Shown: in pieces, positions 51,061 through 60,784 of the stretch
Layout: each line of letters opens with the position of its first letter
How positions within the stretch are numbered: the stretch's first letter is position 1
From: Fulvia fulva
Lineage: Eukaryota; Ascomycota; Dothideomycetes; Mycosphaerellales; Mycosphaerellaceae
NCBI RefSeq assembly: GCF_020509005.1
Contig: NC_063018.1
Span: 2,294,001-2,358,000, forward strand
DNA: 64,000 bases
Reading direction: 5' to 3'
Notes under the pieces: model-generated
Seen by the model: the letters and a program-made list of their open reading frames with translations, nothing else
Told to the model about the DNA's origin: nothing
The model's database searches: none
Translations under genes and position numbers: made by a program

Positions 51061-52462
51061 ATAGAGTATAGGAGCCCGGAAGGGTCGACTCGTCGTCTAC
51101 TCGACGGCTAGCTCGTTTTCCGCTCGACGGTCGACCTGTCTCCTACTTAATAGGCGACCCGCCTCTACTAATAGTCGACCTATCGTCTACTCGATAGTCG
51201 GCTAGCTACTAATACTCGTTCCTAGGTACCGGGCAGATTAGTACTCCGGGGCGGCTAACTGCCTAGTACTTACTACTTCTAGTACGACAGATTGACCGAT
51301 AAGTAATAGAGAGAACTTACTAATACCTAAAGAGGGTTTTTCTCCGTACGACGGTTTTCCCCTCTCTCTTCCTTAATAGCCCCCGGCCTTATAGACCTTT
51401 TAGGAGCTAGATAGGTATTATAAATATATTTATTTATTTATTTATTTATATATTAGCTACGAGGCGGTACGTAAACTATCCGGGGTACTACCTATCGTAT
51501 AGCGGGGAATGCCTATAGCGGAAACTAGCGAAAAACAAGGCAATTATAAACAGAACTATCGCTCTAAGATTCTACGGCGACCGTAAGGCTAGTCTATACC
51601 GGAACTAGCTAGCGGCGGTCGGGTATAAGCGCCCTAGGGCCGAGAATAATATAAAGGATACGTAACCTAGGGCGTACGGGAGGCTACGTACTCTACTAGT
51701 TACGGCGAGGGAATCTAACTAGGCCCGGCTCCCCTTTAGTATATAACCGATACGCGTAGACTAGGACGCGCTAGGTAGTAGGACATAGGACATTATAGAG
51801 GAAATAATTGTCGATAACGATAACTAGCCTCGACACGCTTAGTATTATCTAGTATAACGTTAACTATAGCAAGGATATAGTATAGAACCATTTCCTATAT
51901 AAGGCGGACCCGTACGTCTACTACGTCCTAGTAATCTAGGAGCTATAGATTAACCCTTACTATAAGAGACTAACGACCTATAAGTTACTAGGCTATACGA
52001 CATATCTACGAAGCGACGGTAGACCCCGTACGTACTTCTATATTAGTAAGGATATACTAGAATCCGAATAGGAGGTAGTGTACTACGTAGACAAAGAAGG
52101 CGGGGGAGACATTACCTCCCTCTACGTAGGTAGTACTCAGATATATAACGTATATATATAACCGCTAGCCTCGAGGTCTAGTCGTGACCTTAAGGTCTAT
52201 AGACACCTAGATAGTACGCTTAAGAGATAAGGGTACTATATCGTAGTAGAAGACTTTAATATATACTACCCTTCCTAGGAAAGTCTTATATAGCCGTACC
52301 CTAAAGCCGACGAAGTAATCGAATTGATAGCGAGTAACGTAATTGCCCTTAATACCCTAAAGGACCTAGGTACTTAGAAGAGAGGGGGACTCTAAGGCAC
52401 GATCGACCTCTTCTAGATCTTAGATAGCTACTACTATAAGGTAACCTACTATAGGATCGAAC

Positions 52463-52486
52463 TAGTAAGCTTATTAGTATAGTTAC
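52463..52486 (+). repeat. hAT1 left terminal inverted repeat
   Basis: It begins TAGTAAGCTTATTAG and ends AGTATAGTTAC. Two of the three mismatches to the other terminus are A/G or T/C changes in RIP context. Confidence 0.88.
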
Positions 52487-54399
52487 TAATAGTTAGTAGT
52501 ACTAACTAGTAGTTATTAGTTAGTTATAGTGACTTTACTATCGCTATTAGATATCTAGTAGTAAGGTACCTTACTACTCTAGTAACTAGATCTATATATA
52601 GCCTAGAGCCCGTATCTAAGCCGCTCTAGTAGGATACTAATCCGTAGTTAGTATACGCTGAATTAGTATAATCTTAGAGTCGCGTACCTACGCGTTTTAC
52701 ATATATATTTACCTCTCTTTCTTTTACCTTACTATCGCTATAATGTCCTTTATATAGCTATTATATACCGGCAATCGAGCCCTAGTATCTAATATTATAA
52801 CCCTCTCTTTAAAGAACCTAGACTTCTATCTGGATAAGTATAAGGACCACTTTAAGCTCTATAGTAAGGATTATACGCGTAAGAAGGCGATATAGTCGAA
52901 AGGGACGCGTAAACGGACCTCTCCGGTATATTAATATAGCGAGTTGTTAATACGGTACGATAATAGTAAGGAGGTATATTACTACTAGACCTATAAGCTA
53001 GAGGGTAAGCCTTAAGAACTACCTATTATTAACGGTAATTAAGGGCAACTTTCCTACCTTACTATCTATAGATTAAATAGGTAGGGTCAGCCTATTACCG
53101 TTATTAAAGAGCCTATCGTTAATCCGGCGTAGACGACTTTTATATAGGCGTTAGTCTCCAAGTTTAACGAATTTAAGCCACTACTTATCTAATAGATTAT
53201 ATACTACTATATCGCCTTCCGTATAGTCGAGAACGCCTACTTTCGAGAGCTCGTTTATTACCTATTGTAGGATATTAGATAGTATCTACTACCCGCCGGC
53301 GCGACTATTTAAAAGTAGGTACTCTATAAGTACGAGAACTAGAAGGGGAAGTTGATCTAGGAGATACTAAAGGCACTGAGCAATACTTATATCTTATTCG
53401 ACGTCTAGACCTCTCCTAATTATCGCGCTATCGTCTCGGTTTATACCTATTATATCTCTACTCGAGGTAAGCGTTATACTAAGCTCTTAGCGTTTAGGCG
53501 ACTACGTAGTAACTATATTAGCGCGAATATTATAGACGCGCTTTAGGAGGTGTTTGTCGAGTACTCGATCTTATACCGAATCGGGTATTTCGTAACCGAC
53601 AATACTAGTAATAACAACACCGCGGTTAATACGCTAATAAGGAGGATATACCCGTAGATAAAGGTCTATTACCGTAAGGGCCGCCGCCTATAATGTTTCG
53701 GCTATATTACTAACCTCTACGTAAAGTCGCTACTACTAGGAGAGTTATCTAATCGGGACCTAAAGGAGCTAGAACTAAAGACGGAGGAGGGCGTATTCGC
53801 GGCGGTAGAGGCGTTCTAGTATACTCGTAGTGCTATTAGTAAGCTACATAATATAATAAAGTAGATAAGGGCTTTAATATAGAGGTTAGACGAGTTTAGA
53901 GAGGTAGTAGGAGGTGAAGAGTTAGAGGAATTTAATAACCTTAAGGTAAGTAAGGGATGCCTAGGATAGCGTACGTAACGGCGCTAGTACTTATCTAAGC
54001 CTATCTATTAGCTCGGGAGCTTCCCGTCAATATACCGAATAAAAGCCGTTATTATTATCCTCCTACCTATTTACCTCTTTTACTAACTTATTATCCTATA
54101 GCTTATATAAGACAACTCTACGCGCTAGAACAGCTTCTATTATATAGATAGATAGATAGATGATTCATTTACCCGTTATGGTGCCCTCCGGCCTATACGG
54201 GTTTATGTCTATATATGTTACTGCATAAGGTACGAAACCTGTTCCTAGGTAAAACCCTCCTCTCCTTCTCTAATAGCTTCCTTGCCATGAGTTCTCAGTT
54301 TTCCTTTCATTAGGGTGCACTAGTGTCATAGTGGTTAGCCTCTAACTACCTTGTCTGCAACCCTGGAGTTGTCCCCCTCTTCCTGCTCTCCTCCTCCTT

Positions 54400-57300
54400 C
54401 TTTCTCTCCTCAATCCATCTCTCTGTTTCCCTAGTAAGAGAGAACTGCTCCAAAAATCCTTGGTGGATGATCCACCTTGTAATTCTCTAGAGGTCTCCCT
54501 TATTGCTGATCATGGCTTGGAAGTTTCTGTTCCTTGCCCTTGCCCTCCATTCTCCTCTCCCTGTACTCCATTCTTTGCAAACCAGAAGTCTATATTCGAC
54601 ATTCTAGGACAGGTAGCCGCATAGGCAACTCTTGTCTTCGATACCTAGGACTTTTCTCTGATGCAGGTATGCCCTGACTCCGATGTGTTCAGAGCGGATT
54701 TGTATTGCTATGCTTGCTTCTGACCTGGTCAGGTCTGAGTACAGTAGGTAGTTGTGGCTACTAAACTGTCGGAGTGCCTTTAGGGTTCCTAGCCTCTGTA
54801 GGGTTCTTGTCCATTCAGTCTTCTAGAGGAGTCCTGCTATCCTTTTAGCTAGAGACTGTTGCTTCTTCCCTTAGCTAGCTGCTAATCCTCTCCCTTGAGC
54901 CCTTCTGTCCTGTTCCTGCTAGGCTAGGTGTAGCTGTTCTGTTAGTTCTTTAAACTTCTGTAGGTCCTACTAGTTCTATAGGGCTGGATTGGGTCTTACT
55001 TGTCTGTGCCTTCTTGTGCACTAGCTCCTAATTTTGTTGACTACCTTCTGGATTACTAGCTAGGCTAGGTATACAGACGTCTTTCCTGTATACTAGTATC
55101 TTAACCCTTGAAGGTAGAGCTTGGCTAGTAGGGAGCCAGACTCCATTTCGACCACCCTTATTAGAGTTGACTTGTATGCTCTAAGCACCTTTTTCAGACA
55201 GGAGGCTTAGGCTCTACTGATAGGATCTACAATTCTCTTTAGGATCTTGTCTTAGGCTGACCAGATCTGGGCTCTATATAGCATAGCTGGCTTCATAATG
55301 GCCTTGTACATAACCTTTGCTTTCGCAAATGTGGCTCCCTATGTAGAGGCTATAAGCCTGTCAATTGATTGCCTATTGTTGTCTGCTCTTGCCTGTGCTT
55401 TCTTGACCTATGGTCCCTAGCTAAGCTTTAGATCCAGCTATATTCCTAGCACCCTTAATTCACTTAAGGGTTCTGTTATGTGTCCCTGAATAGTGATTAG
55501 GGCTTGTATATTGTGTCTGTTTCTGGCTCTACTAAAGTGGATGAGTTAATACTTCTCTAGGGCAAATCTGGCTCTATGTTTCCTGGCCTATTCCTCACAT
55601 TCCTTATGTTTCTTCTGCAAGATTCTACAGTTCTCTTCTATGCTGTCTAACTAGGCTAGGATGTTTGTGTCATCCACAAACCCTAAGGCTGATGTGTTTC
55701 TAGAGTTTAGCTTTGCTGGCAGGTCTGCTATAAAGAGGAGAAACAGGATTAGAGACATTGTTGATCCCTATAGGATTCCTGTCGCTATAGGCATACAGTC
55801 AGATTTGTATCTGCCTAGTCTTAGTCTTGTGGTTCTGCCTCTAAGGAAGGACTGGATGAACTGGACTGTCTAGCTAGGGATAGCCTTCTGTTTCAGGATG
55901 TGGATCAGCCTCTAGTGTGAGACATTGTCAAAGGCTCCTGATATGTCCAGTAAGAGGAGTGTGGCTGCTTTGTTGTTCCTAAAGTGCTACAGGGTCTTGA
56001 TCTGCTCTATAATAAGTTCTATAGCTATTAGTGTTGATCTTTGTTTCCTCCCTCCTATCTGTTCCTATAGGAAGGATTCCATGTTCTTTAGCTAGGTTTG
56101 TCAGCCTTTCTGCTATGATCTTTTCTAGGAGTTTGCCTAGTATGTTAAGCAAGGCAATAGGTCTGTATGCCTTTAGCTTTGTGTAGTCCTCTTTCTATGG
56201 TTTTCTCAAGACTATAGTCAGTGACTCCTTAAAGTGTTTAGGGTAGTGTCCTTAGGCTATGTACTGTGAAAAGATGTTTAACAGTGCAGGGGAGATCTGG
56301 TCCCTGCATGTCTTGATGAACAAGTTTGGAATCCCATCTGGTCCTAGGGCCTTGTTTCCTAAGAGTCTCTTAATGATGCTCTTGATCTCTCCCTCTCCCA
56401 CTGTGCAGGATTGCTCTAGTGGTGTTAGATACACACTGCCCTCTAGATCCTGCAGGTCAGCTTCTACCTGTGTGCCAAAGAAATGTTTCCCCAATGCCTG
56501 TGCCTTTCCTGGGAGAGTGTGTTGGATTACTCCTTCCTGGTCTTCAATATTTAGAAACTGGGGCAGCATGTTTCTGTCCTATATAGGTTGTCTTGCCCAC
56601 TTTGCTAGTTTCCACATCTTCTCAGGATTCTGGGTAATGGATCCAACTGTTGACCTCCACTCCAGCATCTTGTCCCTCTTGATCTGGGCCTTCTTGTCTC
56701 TGGTTGCCTGGTTGTATCTGTCCCATGCTTCCTGGGAGTGACTCTGGGTAAGGGCTCTCCTGGCCTGCCTGGCTACCTTGACCTTCTCTGAGCATTCCTT
56801 TGTCTAGAATGGCTTCTGGTACAGTGACTGTTTCTTTTCTCTAGTGTAGGCTGCTACAGTTTCCTGCATTATTCTAACCAGTTCTGCCACTGCTTGGTCT
56901 ATGTCTAAGGCTGTTTCCAGTCTCCTGGTCTCTAGTCTAGCTAGCTTCTGTTCCAGGTCTTGTCTGATCTGTTCCCAGTTGGCTGCCTTCTAGGCCAGCT
57001 GAGGTTCTAGGTCTCCTTCCTGCTGTGTCTGTGTTTCAAACTCCACCTGAATTAGGAGGTGATCTGATGAGGACTCCAAGTCCTGGTTAACCCAGCATCT
57101 GGTGACCTTCTGCTATAGGTCATGTGATGCAAAGCACAGGTCAATGGTGCTTGAGCTTGCTCTCTGTGACCAGGTAGTTAGGCCCTTTGGGGTAACTAGG
57201 TGCATGTTGTTGCTTCGGGTAGTGGAGAGGAGTCTGTTAGCTAGGAAGTGATAGGCAGGTGCAAAGTCTGATCCCTATGTAGGATAGTGCAAGTTGAAGT

Positions 57301-57733
57301 CTCCTAGCACGATGTGTTAGGAGTCACTCTGCAAGATGTCTAGCAGCTGTTGTAGTGTGCCCAGCTAGGTGCTGCTTCTGGAGCTAGGGGGTGGGTTGTA
57401 TACACTGTGGATGTGGATGCTGCCTTGGTTGGTGTTGAGTCTGACTGAGGTGATGTCTCCCCCTTCCTGTTGGATTTGTTCCCAGCTGTCTGTTGCCATC
57501 TCTTTGCTAATGTACATGCATGTTCTAGGGGTGCCTTGTTTGGCTAGGAGTGTGTGATACCTTAGGTCGTTAGCAATAGATGGTCTGTTGGATTTGCTGT
57601 TGATCTAAGGTTCCTAGACTACAATAACTAGGTGTTTCTTTAGGTCTAGTGCTTGGAGAAAGCTTCTCTAGACCTTGTGCTGGCTTTTGTTAACATTGTA
57701 CTGGATAGTAGTAAGATTGGGTGTCTCAATCAT
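54400..57733 (-). pseudogene. L6 ORF2 (APE endonuclease, RT, C-terminal domain)
   Basis: It starts at ATG 57,733, close to ORF1. Endonuclease: TTIQYNVNKSQ near 57,700, the catalytic Glu block VVQEPQIN near 57,620, IHSVYNPPPSSRSS near 57,400, LGDFNLHYPT near 57,310, and SSDHLLIQVEF near 57,060. RT: an open segment at 56,569-56,252 with LLGNKALGPDGIPNLFIK, LKAYRPIALLNILGKLLEK near 56,150, and the intact box LGFVDDTNIL near 55,665. The C-terminal region to about 54,400 has a conserved HG.../Cys-rich tail. TAG interruptions are few and a frameshift-like break occurs around 56,080. This is the best sequence in the window for defining the family. Confidence 0.87.
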
Positions 57734-57759
57734 GACTTATCTATGCTAGTCTCCTGCTA

Positions 57760-58989
57760 GTCTTCTCGTGCTTCCTGCTGCTGGCTGCTATTTAGGATTA
57801 TAGTAAGGTTGAGCCTGCTTTGTGACGGGTCTCTTCCTGCAACCACAATTGATTTTGGTCTACCTATAGCAGGGTGGCCTTGGGCCTGTGTGGTCTCTTC
57901 TGTTCTGCCTCTTTTCAGAGGGTTGTAGACAGTCCTTAGGGGTTCTTGGGTGATTGTCCCTGTCTAGAATCTGATAGGGGTGTTGATCCTAGCTTCTCTT
58001 GCCCTCCTCTTTGCCTCAATCCTAGCTGTACAGTCTTGGGACCAGGAAGGGTGTTTCTTTCCACAGCATGCATATCTGGCTTCACTCTTTAGGGCTGTGC
58101 AATTCTGTACTTTGTGGCTACCAGCATAGTAGGAACAAGTGTCCTTTTGGCTTGGGCATCTAGTAGAGATATGACCATACTGTTGGCACTTGAAACATTG
58201 CAGTAGTCTGTAGGTGCTTCTATAGATTTCTGTGTCCATTCTTTCACATTCCCAGAAGATGCCCTTGTCAAGCACGGTGTTTGCCTGTTCTACAGTGCCT
58301 ATCTAGAGCACTAGAGAAGACTCTCTCTTTGTGTCCTTTGTCTTTCTGTTGACCTATGCTGCTTTTGTGATCTGTAGCCCTGGGCATACAGCCTGGTTCT
58401 GGTCCTGCAGCCTCTTAAGGTCTCCTTCAATGTCAAACTTTGTGGTCATCCTATAGGCAATAACCATATTTTGTTGGTGTGAGACCTTAGCCGTCTTGCC
58501 TAGTTTGACTGTCCACTCCTTCTGTGTCTCTAGCCTCTTCCTGTCTTGCTCCTGTGCTGTGAACAGCTTAAGGACACCTCCCTTCTCTTTCCTGGCTCTA
58601 ATGATGCCTTGTATCCCAATCTTCTGTATGATCTCCTTGCCTGACAGGCCCTCAATCTCTTTCTGCTCTTGCTGGTCGGAAATGTAGACCTTGATAGCTG
58701 TTTTCTGGGGGGGGGGGTTTTGGGATGCAACTGCTGCCCAGGTTGGTCGGCTTAGTTTCTGGCCTTCCTGTGTCCTCTTCTTTGCTGCTGCTGCTACTGT
58801 CCTGTTAATGATCTGTCCTGTTTGGCTCCTTAGTGCCTTTAGCCCTCCAAGGAGCTCTAAAATCATCCCCTTAAGTGCTCTTTCTAGGTGCTCGCCATCT
58901 CCTGCCATTGCTATTGTTTCTGCCTTCCTGTAGACCTCCTTCCACTCGTTACTCTCCTGCTCCTGGTCGTTTCCCGCGATCGCTATCAT
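57760..58989 (-). pseudogene. L6 ORF1 (gag-like, zinc knuckles)
   Basis: I take the ATG at 58,989. A frame-open ATG at 59,088 lies outside the element, in hAT1 sequence. The N-terminal part (58,989-58,354) is stop-free over about 210 residues and contains a basic stretch followed by an RRM-like or binding region (for example AAIKVYISDQQ-type, later MVIAYRMTTKFDIEGDLKRL). One stop lies at 58,354 and another just after, then the knuckle cluster is open at 58,275-57,964: CFKCQQYGHISTRC, then CSYYAGSHKVQNC (one Cys lost) and CCGKKHPSWSQDC. The Arg/Lys-rich end follows. The gene is broken by only a few TAG codons. Confidence 0.85.
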
Positions 58990-60318
58990 CGTGGCCTCTT
59001 TTTTAGAAGAGTATATAGGATCGACTACGTTTAATACTGCTTCTATTATATAATCGGACGTACTATTACTATTAAAGAACGTATTCACATCTTCTGCTTC
59101 TAAAATAGGGACGATCCTACTATTAAAAACAATACGCCCTCGACTAGTAACTAGTATTAACTCGATAGGCTACATAATACGCTATAGGTCTTCGAGATTA
59201 CGACTATAGATACCTAGGGCGAGCAGAAACACCTCTTCGACTAGTATCCGACTCTCTACTTTATACTTAACACCCTTAACGCCTATAATACCGAGTATAA
59301 GTAGGAAACCGAGAAAGACGATTCCTTCGATTATCTCTCGAAACGCTACGAAGCCTCGTAGCGAAAGGTCGAGAAGTACTTCTAAGCCGTAGATAATATA
59401 CCTATCTACTACGCCGTAGTAATACTAAACCCTATATTAAAACACGTGTAGTTTAAAGACCTCTAGAGCGCCGGTACGAAAGATTAGTAGTCTTAGATTA
59501 AGAGTACGAAAGTATAGGCAATAGATATCTAGGAGACGTTCTATAAACCCGCTAGCTAGATTAATATCTCTACGGATACCGTAACACCTCTAAAGAAGTA
59601 GAAGGGGAAGAAGAAGTAGTTATAATTGCAATCGTAAGCTATAGAGACTCAAACATAGCCTGTTATTAAGGCCGATAGCGAGGACAATCTTCGAGCTAAT
59701 CTATCGAAGTTTAAGCGCCGTAAGATCACGGACTTATTCATACTAATACTAAGGGTTAACTTATTCGAGCGCTACCTATTATAGGCTTATAAGCCTAATC
59801 TATACGCCGGCAAGTTACTAAAGGAGATTAACGACTAGAAGATAGCCCTATACGACGTACTTAGATACTAGTACGTACGCCGAGATATAGAGCCTAAGCT
59901 AGTACGATTTGCCTTCGATATACTAGTACTACCGCTTATAAGCGATGCTCTAGAGCGTAGCTTTAGTACTAGCCGTGATATAATATACTATTAAAGATTA
60001 TAGCTCGGAGACCTCGTTATAGAGGCCTATAGTTGCCTCTATAACTAGTACGGACCTCTAGGTAAAGGCGAAGATATAGATAGTAAGGAGACGATAGTTA
60101 CGGACTATAACACTAACTTTAATAAGTCGACAATTTAGTAATAGTAGGAGGTGTTAGAGAATAAGGTGAATAAAGAGGCATAGGTAGGACTAAGTAATAG
60201 TAACAACACCTTATAAACTACATCTACCTTCCTATTTAGGAAGGAGGTAACCACTGGTATGCTAATGGTAAGCCTAATATTCAGTTGGTTATTAGTTAGT
60301 AAGGCTCAAAATTTACCG

Positions 60319-60342
60319 GTAACTATACTAGTACGCTCACTA
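60319..60342 (-). repeat. hAT1 right terminal inverted repeat
   Basis: On the plus strand it reads GTAACTATACTAGTACGCTC followed by ACTA, and the TSD GATCGAAC follows immediately. Confidence 0.88.
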
Positions 60343-60784
60343 GATCGAACAAAAACTCGAGGCGTCGTCAGACTACATGCCAGTCAGGACCTCTATTGCG
60401 ACACAGATACAATGCACACTAGCGAGAACCCCTAAGCCAAACTGGGGAAAGGCCCACTGGGCTAACATCTAGGCATACCTCGACGACTCCGAGAGGCTAG
60501 TCCAGATCGCGCAGTAGCAATACAATAGTAAAGACGAGATAGACGAGGCAGTCTAAGGGTCAACAGACGTAATAAGAAAAGCGACCTCACTTTACGTTCC
60601 GCTTGCCCAACTAAAGACATGGTCCAAACCATACTGGACGCCGAAGTGCACTACGGCAGTAAGAGAAGCAAGGAGAGCCCGCCGGGTGTAGACGAGTAGC
60701 TATAGCGAGGAGGCCTGGAACGTATATAGGGAGGCATGCCAACAGAAGAAAGCCACGATACGGAGGGAGAAAGCAGTCGGCTAG

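Larger units (their letters stand above)
42975..51455 (+). mobile_element. LINE L4 (APE-type), host of L3, heavily RIPed
   Basis: It is made of ORF1 (about 43,130-43,984 plus 46,940-47,400), endonuclease (about 47,620-48,250), RT (about 48,850-49,800), a region after RT to about 51,060, a 3' UTR, and a simple tail of TTTA repeats at about 51,425-51,447. Excluding L3 it is about 5.5 kb. The 5' boundary with gypsy-A is approximate. It is less similar in wording to L1/L3 than those are to each other, so it probably represents a separate family. Confidence 0.82.
54147..59038 (-). mobile_element. LINE L6, near full length, youngest and least RIPed
   Basis: A 14-bp TSD GCTTCTATTATATA (54,133-54,146 and 59,039-59,052) bounds this 4.9-kb element inside hAT1. 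The minus-strand 3' end is a short tail of four TAGA/GATA repeats (54,143-54,161). Order: 5' UTR (about 50 bp), ORF1, ORF2 (endonuclease, RT, C-terminal domain), 3' UTR. CpA/TpG are largely intact, with scattered TAG where Gln/Trp belong, so RIP has touched it only lightly. Confidence 0.93.
52743..60216 (+). pseudogene. hAT1 transposase relic, interrupted by L6 (54,147-59,052)
   Basis: The N-terminal part (52,743-54,146) begins at ATG 52,743, with a BED-like zinc-finger region near 52,970-53,080 whose Cys are now Tyr. The RNase-H-like catalytic fold follows: FDV-TSPNYRAIVSV near 53,400 (first Asp), YFVTDNTSNNNTAVNT near 53,585-53,640 (second Asp), and FGYITNLYVKSLLLGE near 53,695-53,745. The second part (59,053-60,216) holds the C-terminal half and the hATC dimerisation region LPLISDALERSFSTSRDI near 59,930-59,985, followed by LVIEAYSCLYN, with the catalytic Glu in ERSFS. 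It is broken by RIP stops and by the LINE. Removing L6 and one TSD copy leaves a single open order of domains. Confidence 0.9.
52463..60342 (+). mobile_element. hAT-family DNA transposon hAT1, interrupted by LINE L6
   Basis: A perfect 8-bp TSD GATCGAAC (52,455-52,462 and 60,343-60,350) flanks 24-bp terminal inverted repeats (52,463-52,486 and 60,319-60,342) that match at 21 of 24 positions. The right end in inverse reads TAGTGAGCGTAC, close to the CAGTG start common in hAT elements with C changed to T. An 8-bp TSD is the hAT hallmark. Without L6 the element is about 3.0 kb, a full-length size for a single-gene hAT. Confidence 0.93.
51460..60784 (+). mobile_element. LINE L5 fragment, split by hAT1 (52,463-60,342)
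   Basis: The left piece (51,460-52,462) has the end of an ORF1 and the ORF2 endonuclease. The right piece (60,343-60,784) continues the same frame after the hAT1 insertion, from the SDHMP-like end of the endonuclease into the linker before RT. RT itself is missing because the fragment ends at hAT2. The left piece is saturated with RIP changes, while the right piece keeps many CpA and TpG dinucleotides. Confidence 0.8.
51850..60784 (+). pseudogene. L5 ORF2 relic (endonuclease and linker), interrupted by hAT1
   Basis: Endonuclease motifs on the + strand: YNVNYSKDIV near 51,865, the Glu-containing block VI-EL-INPYYKRL near 51,930-51,975, GGGDITSLYVGSTQIYNVYI near 52,100-52,155, and IVVEDFNIYYPS near 52,235-52,275, where GDFN has become EDFN. 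After hAT1, EASSDYMPVRTSIATQ at about 60,360-60,410 gives the His-containing end of the domain (SDH now SDY). The frame then reads into PNWGKAHW and an Arg/Ala-rich linker to about 60,780. The frame is restored by removing hAT1 and one copy of its 8-bp TSD. Confidence 0.75.

Noticed and set aside
56259..56741. 160-codon plus-strand frame
   Set aside because: It is antisense to the well-preserved RT segment of L6 and is a shadow of it.
58354..59088. LINE ORF1 starting at ATG 59,088
   Set aside because: The first 33 codons lie across the L6 5' boundary (59,038) in hAT1 sequence, so the element's own ATG is at 58,989.
52455..60350. hAT1 boundary placed at the AGTATAGTTAC repeats only (52,475 and 60,330)
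   Set aside because: At those points the flanking 8-mers do not match. Moving out by 12 bases gives a longer inverted repeat and a perfect 8-bp TSD.
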